The notes under the pieces were generated by a model that was given only the letters and a program-made list of their open reading frames with translations, was not told where the DNA came from and searched no databases. From Zongyangia gallinarum (lineage in GTDB: Bacteria > Bacillota > Clostridia > Oscillospirales > Ruminococcaceae): DNA of 64,000 nucleotides. Both the position numbers and the translations under genes were made by a program. Position 1 is the first letter of the stretch. Each line of letters starts with the position of its first letter. The stretch is taken from positions 1 through 64,000 of the forward strand of contig CAJFQY010000014.1 of assembly GCA_904419315.1 (NCBI GenBank). Direction: 5' to 3'. Shown here piece by piece: positions 60,324-64,000 of the stretch.

Positions 60324-61929
60324 CTACTTTTTGTCCGGTATTGGCACCGGGATCTCTGTCCCATCCTTGAACTGGAAAGTCAGGAGCTTGTCCTTGCCCA
60401 CTATAGCCATTTCTACAGTAGAGTTCCAAAGATCCGGGTCAAACTCGATAAGGATGTCCCCGCACTGCCGCAGCTTGTCCAGCCAGCGGCGGATTTCTTT
60501 CTTTTTACTCTGTCGGGCATGGATTTTGGATTCCAGCCGGGCGATCTGCGCCTCCAGCTGCTGGCACTCGTCATGCAGGGCCGTTATACCGCTCAGTATA
60601 CTCCGCCTGATCCTGCACCTGATGCTTGTTTTCCTCAATGTAGCCCTTTAGCAGCTGCATTTTGGCGTCATGGCCGGATTGGAGCTCTGCCAAGTGCTGT
60701 TCTAACTCAGCGGTGTCAGTTATGATGGGCAGGAGCTCCTCAAACCGGGCGATGTACTGTTCCTTGTCCCCGAGCAGCTGGTTGAAGGCTGCAACAAAGC
60801 ATTCCTTTATCTCACCCTCCCGCAAACTGGGGGTGGCGCAGACGGTATCGCCTTTGTACTTCTGATTGCACCGCCAGACGTGGTGCCGGTACTGGGTGTT
60901 GGATTGCAGCACCTTCCTGCCGTAGCTGCCGCCGCAGTCCCCGCAGATGAGTTTAGCGGTAAACAGACTGCTCCGGTGCATTTGGCGGCGTGAGCGGCGT
61001 CTTTCCACGATCTCGTTCTGTACCAGCGCAAAGGTATCTGGGTCAATAATGGCCGGGTGCGAGTTCTCCACATAGTATTGCTGGATTTCCCCGTGGTTCT
61101 TCTTAACCTTTTTGGTCAGAAAATCGGCGGTGTAGGTCTTTTGGAGCAAAGCGTCGCCTTTATACTTCTCGTTCTGGAGGATGCTCATAATAGTGGAAAC
61201 GCTCCATTGCTTTTTGCCGGAAGGCGTAGGGATGCCCTGTGCGGTCAGATAATCTGCAATCGTGCGGACGGTCTGGCCGCCCAGATAGAGGGAGTAGATT
61301 TTGCGGATGATTTCCGCTTCTTCCTCCACGATCCGCAGGGTGCCGTCCCCGCCCTTCTCGTAGCCCAGAAAGCGGCTGTAGGCCAGAGAGAACTTCCCAT
61401 CGGCCATGCTCTTGCGCTTGCCCCAGCGGACATTCTCGCTGATAGAGCGGCTTTCTTCCTGCGCCAGACTGCTCATGATAGTAATCATCAGCTCGCCTTT
61501 GGCGTCCATAGTGTGGATATTCTCCTTCTCGAAGTAGACCTCCACACCTTTTTCCTTGAGCTTACGGATAGCGGTCAAGGAATCCACGGTGTTGCGGGCG
61601 AAGCGGCTGATGGATTTGGTGAGGATCAGGTCAATCTTACCATCCAGCGCATCGGCGATCATACGGTTGAAGCCCTCCCGTTTTTTGGTGCTGGTGCCGG
61701 AGATGCCTTCGTCCGTATAGACCTCTACAAACTCCCACTCCGGGTTGTTTTTGATGTGCCGGGTATAGAAATCCACCTGCGCCTCATAGCTGGACTGCTG
61801 TTCGTCTTGCTCGGTAGAAACACGGGCATAAGCAGCCACACGCTTTTTCCTCTGCTCATTGCTGAACACGGCAAAGGGCAGACTCGCGGTTTTCTCAATG
61901 ATATGAACCTTTTTAGTCGGTACCGTCAT
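60324..61929 (-). pseudogene. large serine recombinase with a single-base frameshift near its C-terminus
   Basis: The main frame (61929 down to 60571, 452 codons) has the resolvase domain with catalytic Ser in RVAAYARVSTEQDEQQSS near residue 37, SRFARNTVDSL near 110 and MSSLAQEESRSISENVRWG near 145. The recombinase domain and a zinc-ribbon segment (CGDCGGSYGRK ... WRCNQKYKGD) follow, then a coiled coil. It stops at YTERYNGPA. The next frame resumes as LHDECQQLEAQIARLESK and ends TFQFKDGTEIPVPIPDKK, the normal family C-terminus. Dropping one C in the GGGCC run at 60577-60582 gives one 534-residue protein. Start ATG 61929 overlaps the upstream recombinase by 17 bases. It would catalyse element integration or excision. 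Confidence 0.85.
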
Positions 61930-63145
61930 CTTTGCGCCTCCTCTCGATCACCCGCAGCTGGCGTTCCCGCGCAGATTGCTTCATCTTATCCGACCAGCTC
62001 TCCCGGCGGGACGGGTTCTGCCAGGCGACCTCTTCGGTGTGGCCGTCGCGGAACACATATATCAGGAGATTATGCTCCGGTACCCATATCTCGGAGACAT
62101 ACGACAGCAGGGTCTCACGATCCCAGTCCGCCGTACCCAAAACCTCGGAGGTTTTCTCTATGAGGATTTTTTCCGGGATCTGCTGGGCTGAGCAGATGTC
62201 TTTACCGTAGGTGTTGAACGTTGGGCAAATCCAGACCGGCTTGGCATACTTTGTACCTGAAGCGGTAATTTTTCTGCGGAAATACTTCCCGCAAAAGCCG
62301 CACCGAATCAGCCCAGTAAATGGGTATTCCTTCGCTTTTTGTGCTGTATTAGGAAACTTTTCTGCCCGCCGCGCCAGTTCCTGCTGTACCTTGGTGAAGG
62401 TCTCTTTATCGATGATAGGCTCGTGACTGTGTTCTACATAATACATACGTTTTTCTCCATGATTTATGGCCTTTTTCTTGCTGATATGGTCTATGGAATA
62501 GGTTTTTTGCAGCAGCATATCACCGGTGTATTTCTCATTGGTGAGGATTCCCAGAACGGTGCTTTCCCGACACTGCCCACCGGACAGTGTGGGGACGCCC
62601 ATGCGGATGAGCTTCTTCACGATGAGGTTCCTACCCATGCCTGAGAGGTAATCGTTAAAGATCATTTTGACAATCTCGGCTTCCTCCGGGACGATCTGCA
62701 AGACGCCGTCTTTGAGGCGGTAGCCCAGCATGCGCCCGGTATTGGGGCGTCCCCTCTCAAACATCCTGCGGATGCGCCATTTCTGGTTCTCACTGACATT
62801 ATAGCTTTCCTCCTGTGCGTAGGCGGCAAGTAGCGTCACAGTGTTGCGGGCAAACCGGGTGATGGACTTGGTGATGATCATATCGATTTTCCCGTCCCGG
62901 CAGTCTTGCAGCATACGCTGGAACTCCGGGCGGTTGTCCTTGGTGCCGGTCAGCGCTTCGTCCGCATAAACGCCAGCAAACTCCCAATCCTCCCGGCTGC
63001 CGATATAGCTGTTGTAGTAGCTGATCTGCGCCGACAGGGAGTGCAGCTGGGTGTCCTTATCGGATGAGACGCGGGCATAGGCCGCTACACGCTTGCGGAT
63101 GAATGTCCTGATCTTCGTGCCTTCCAATTTGATGATCCGTTTCAT
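61913..63145 (-). CDS. large serine recombinase lacking part of its catalytic domain
   Basis: A 410-residue tandem partner. Catalytic Ser is in RVAAYARVSSDKDTQ near residue 27, with the GTKDNRPEFQRMLQDCRDGKIDMIITKSITRFARNTVTLL segment following. The sequence then jumps directly to AYAQEESYNVSENQKWRIRRM near 110. About 35 residues that join these two segments in the neighbouring recombinase (its AIRKLKEKGVEVYFEKENIH to ELMITIMSS part) are absent without frame loss. The zinc-ribbon region (CGFCGKYFRRK ... WICPTFNTYGKDIC) and the C-terminus are present. The lost piece includes part of the catalytic-domain core, so activity is doubtful. Tandem recombinases are usual at ends of clostridial integrative elements. 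Confidence 0.88.
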   Translation of the reverse strand: MKRIIKLEGTKIRTFIRKRVAAYARVSSDKDTQLHSLSAQISYYNSYIGSREDWEFAGVYADEALTGTKDNRPEFQRMLQDCRDGKIDMIITKSITRFARNTVTLLAAYAQEESYNVSENQKWRIRRMFERGRPNTGRMLGYRLKDGVLQIVPEEAEIVKMIFNDYLSGMGRNLIVKKLIRMGVPTLSGGQCRESTVLGILTNEKYTGDMLLQKTYSIDHISKKKAINHGEKRMYYVEHSHEPIIDKETFTKVQQELARRAEKFPNTAQKAKEYPFTGLIRCGFCGKYFRRKITASGTKYAKPVWICPTFNTYGKDICSAQQIPEKILIEKTSEVLGTADWDRETLLSYVSEIWVPEHNLLIYVFRDGHTEEVAWQNPSRRESWSDKMKQSARERQLRVIERRRKDDGTD

Positions 63146-63190
63146 AAGATCCCTCCGTTCCTTATTTTTGTTCTTTGCGGTTATAGCGAA

Positions 63191-63216
63191 GGGGGATTCT
63201 CATGTGAGAATCCCCC
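63191..63216. repeat. perfect 26-base palindrome between DUF4314 and the recombinase genes
   Basis: GGGGGATTCTCA and TGAGAATCCCCC are separated by only TG. There is no T run, so a terminator is unlikely; an operator or DNA-processing site is possible. Confidence 0.7.
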
Positions 63217-63222
63217 GTGAGC

Positions 63223-63453
63223 TTACAGCTTACGGATCCGGTCAACGCCATATACGACGCCGAGGCCGGAGCCATTGTCCCAGCGCACAAAGACGGTGCC
63301 GGTGTCGTCCACCGAGCGCACAGTGCCTTTTGTGCCGGGTGTGAGGCTGGAGTAGGGGTCATCCATCGAGATGAGCTCTACCCGGCAGCCGATGGGGTAC
63401 ATCTTCCGTACCCGCTCCACGGCCTCGCGGCTTGGGAATCCGTTACTGTTCAT
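63223..63453 (-). CDS. DUF4314 domain protein of an integrative element
   Basis: A 76-residue protein: SREAVERVRKMYPIGCRVELISMDDPYSSLTPGTKGTVRSVDDTGTVFVRWDNGSGLGVVYGVD is a single small beta-barrel matching DUF4314. Such genes are common accessory genes of Tn1549-like and related clostridial conjugative elements. ATG 63453 follows AAAGGGGGCG. The upstream gene ends inside this start region (overlap of 11 bases), so they are cotranscribed. Confidence 0.85.
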   Translation of the reverse strand: MNSNGFPSREAVERVRKMYPIGCRVELISMDDPYSSLTPGTKGTVRSVDDTGTVFVRWDNGSGLGVVYGVDRIRKL

Positions 63454-64000
63454 AAGGTGCGCCCCCTTTCTCATCGGCGGATGTCTCCGCCGCAGTGTCA
63501 GCCGGTGCCGGTTCCACGCCTTCCGCCGGGGCAGGTTCTGCCCGTTCCGGGCGGCGGCCGGAGCGCCAGCTGCTGTTTCCGGTCAGGTTCCTCAGCAGGA
63601 TCCTCCGGGCGGTTTTGTATTCATCGCCAATAAATCCTAAGCGGATCAGGAACAGCCGCATGGCAAACTTCTCATTGTCAGTGGCACATTCCTTGGTAAC
63701 CACCCGTTTTTGTTCCTTGGCCATCTTGCACATTGCGGTGACCAGACGGTTGTAGGTGTCGGACTCACCGTCGATTCCATGCAGGGTAAACCACTGGAAG
63801 CAGAGAGCATCCTCAGTGAAGACGATTTCCAACGAGTCTGTCTCCAATGCCTTTTTGAGTAGCGGTGCTTTGCTGGCGATGATCCTCCGCAGGTTTTCCT
63901 CCGTTTCCGGGGTAAACCCATCCCGTGGCACTTTGATGATCAGGAAACGTAAATCCTCATCATCAGCCTGTGCAGGATCGGACTCCCCAGTATCCGCAGC
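63443..64000 (-). CDS. ICE-type 'virulence-related' accessory protein, 5' partial
   Basis: The frame is open to the right window edge; about 185 residues are visible. The readable core LRFLIIKVPRDGFTPETEENLRRIIASKAPLLKKALETDSLEI and NEKFAMRLFLIRLGFIGDEYKTARRILLRNLTGNSSWRSG matches, by memory, proteins labelled 'virulence-related' in clostridial integrative and conjugative elements. Their function is unknown. The C-terminal 40 residues are Ala/Pro/Glu-rich and likely disordered. It overlaps DUF4314 by 11 bases. A GTG at 63931 opens one frame start, but codons upstream continue without a stop, so the true start is outside. Confidence 0.7.
   Translation of the reverse strand, partial: AADTGESDPAQADDEDLRFLIIKVPRDGFTPETEENLRRIIASKAPLLKKALETDSLEIVFTEDALCFQWFTLHGIDGESDTYNRLVTAMCKMAKEQKRVVTKECATDNEKFAMRLFLIRLGFIGDEYKTARRILLRNLTGNSSWRSGRRPERAEPAPAEGVEPAPADTAAETSADEKGGAPYEQ

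Noticed and set aside
60303..60725. Plus-strand open frames opposite the recombinase C-terminus
   Set aside because: The minus strand carries recognisable recombinase C-terminal sequence in both frames around the frameshift; the plus-strand frames do not resemble proteins.

Overview
The window looks like a chromosome segment of a spore-forming, mid-GC Bacillota bacterium of class Clostridia, most plausibly an Oscillospiraceae/Ruminococcaceae-type gut anaerobe. This rests on several things seen together: spoVS and the rny-ymdB pair, an Asp23 protein beside a FakA-type kinase, two tRNA-responsive T-box leaders, a Gram-positive LexA box over recA, an ECF transporter module, a ClpE-type chaperone, and conjugative-element genes of the kind common in gut Clostridia. 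The species cannot be named from the sequence alone.

Layout. 1-2370 is the end of a prophage: a Gly-rich structural tail, two small membrane proteins or holins, an amidase endolysin with SPOR-like repeats, and an XhlA-like protein. An AT-rich lipoprotein gene (2451-3023) and tRNA-Lys (3231-3303) follow; the tRNA 3' end faces the prophage and is a likely attachment site. 3445-14768 is core: thrS behind a Thr T-box, then divergent rny, ymdB and spoVS, an atypical AroE-like dehydrogenase, asp23-fakA-recG and a TIGR04076 protein. tRNA-Val(CAC) precedes a two-component/ABC exporter module (15038-20253) whose two promoters share a TGACA-N4-TGTCA palindrome. Next come an NAD-salvage pair (nicotinamidase, NAPRTase), an SGNH hydrolase, three tandem PfkB-family kinases, a nitroreductase, and a lipoprotein-response regulator-sensor kinase operon.

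30792-38919 is a housekeeping run (DUF1385, prmC, recA, recX, rimO, pgsA). It ends in a Cys T-box that controls one long reading frame joining serine acetyltransferase (CysE) to cysteinyl-tRNA synthetase (CysS). 39111-46643 is a surface and fructan region. It holds an anchored surface protein broken by a 23-bp tandem duplication, a PH-domain protein, a 1-phosphofructokinase-type kinase and a 1500-residue GH32 fructanase; both surface proteins carry a variant NPxxG-type anchor. 46768-59424 is core again: tRNA-Val(GAC), ruvCAB, glmM, an rRNA methyltransferase-like gene, ecfA1-ecfA2-ecfT-truA, a DUF5711-like protein, a CvpA-like protein and clpE. A tRNA cluster (Gly, Arg, His, Gln) at 59543-59977 borders an integrated element that runs off the right end. 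That element carries two tandem large serine recombinases, both apparently damaged, plus a DUF4314 gene and an ICE-type accessory gene.

How the genes work together. Cysteine synthesis and charging are joined under one tRNA-Cys sensor. Fructan cleavage outside the cell may feed the fructose-phosphate kinase. The two sensor systems each sit with a surface or export partner. The two window edges are both mobile DNA next to tRNA genes. All coordinates, motifs and promoter spacings were read by eye; no database or structure search was run.
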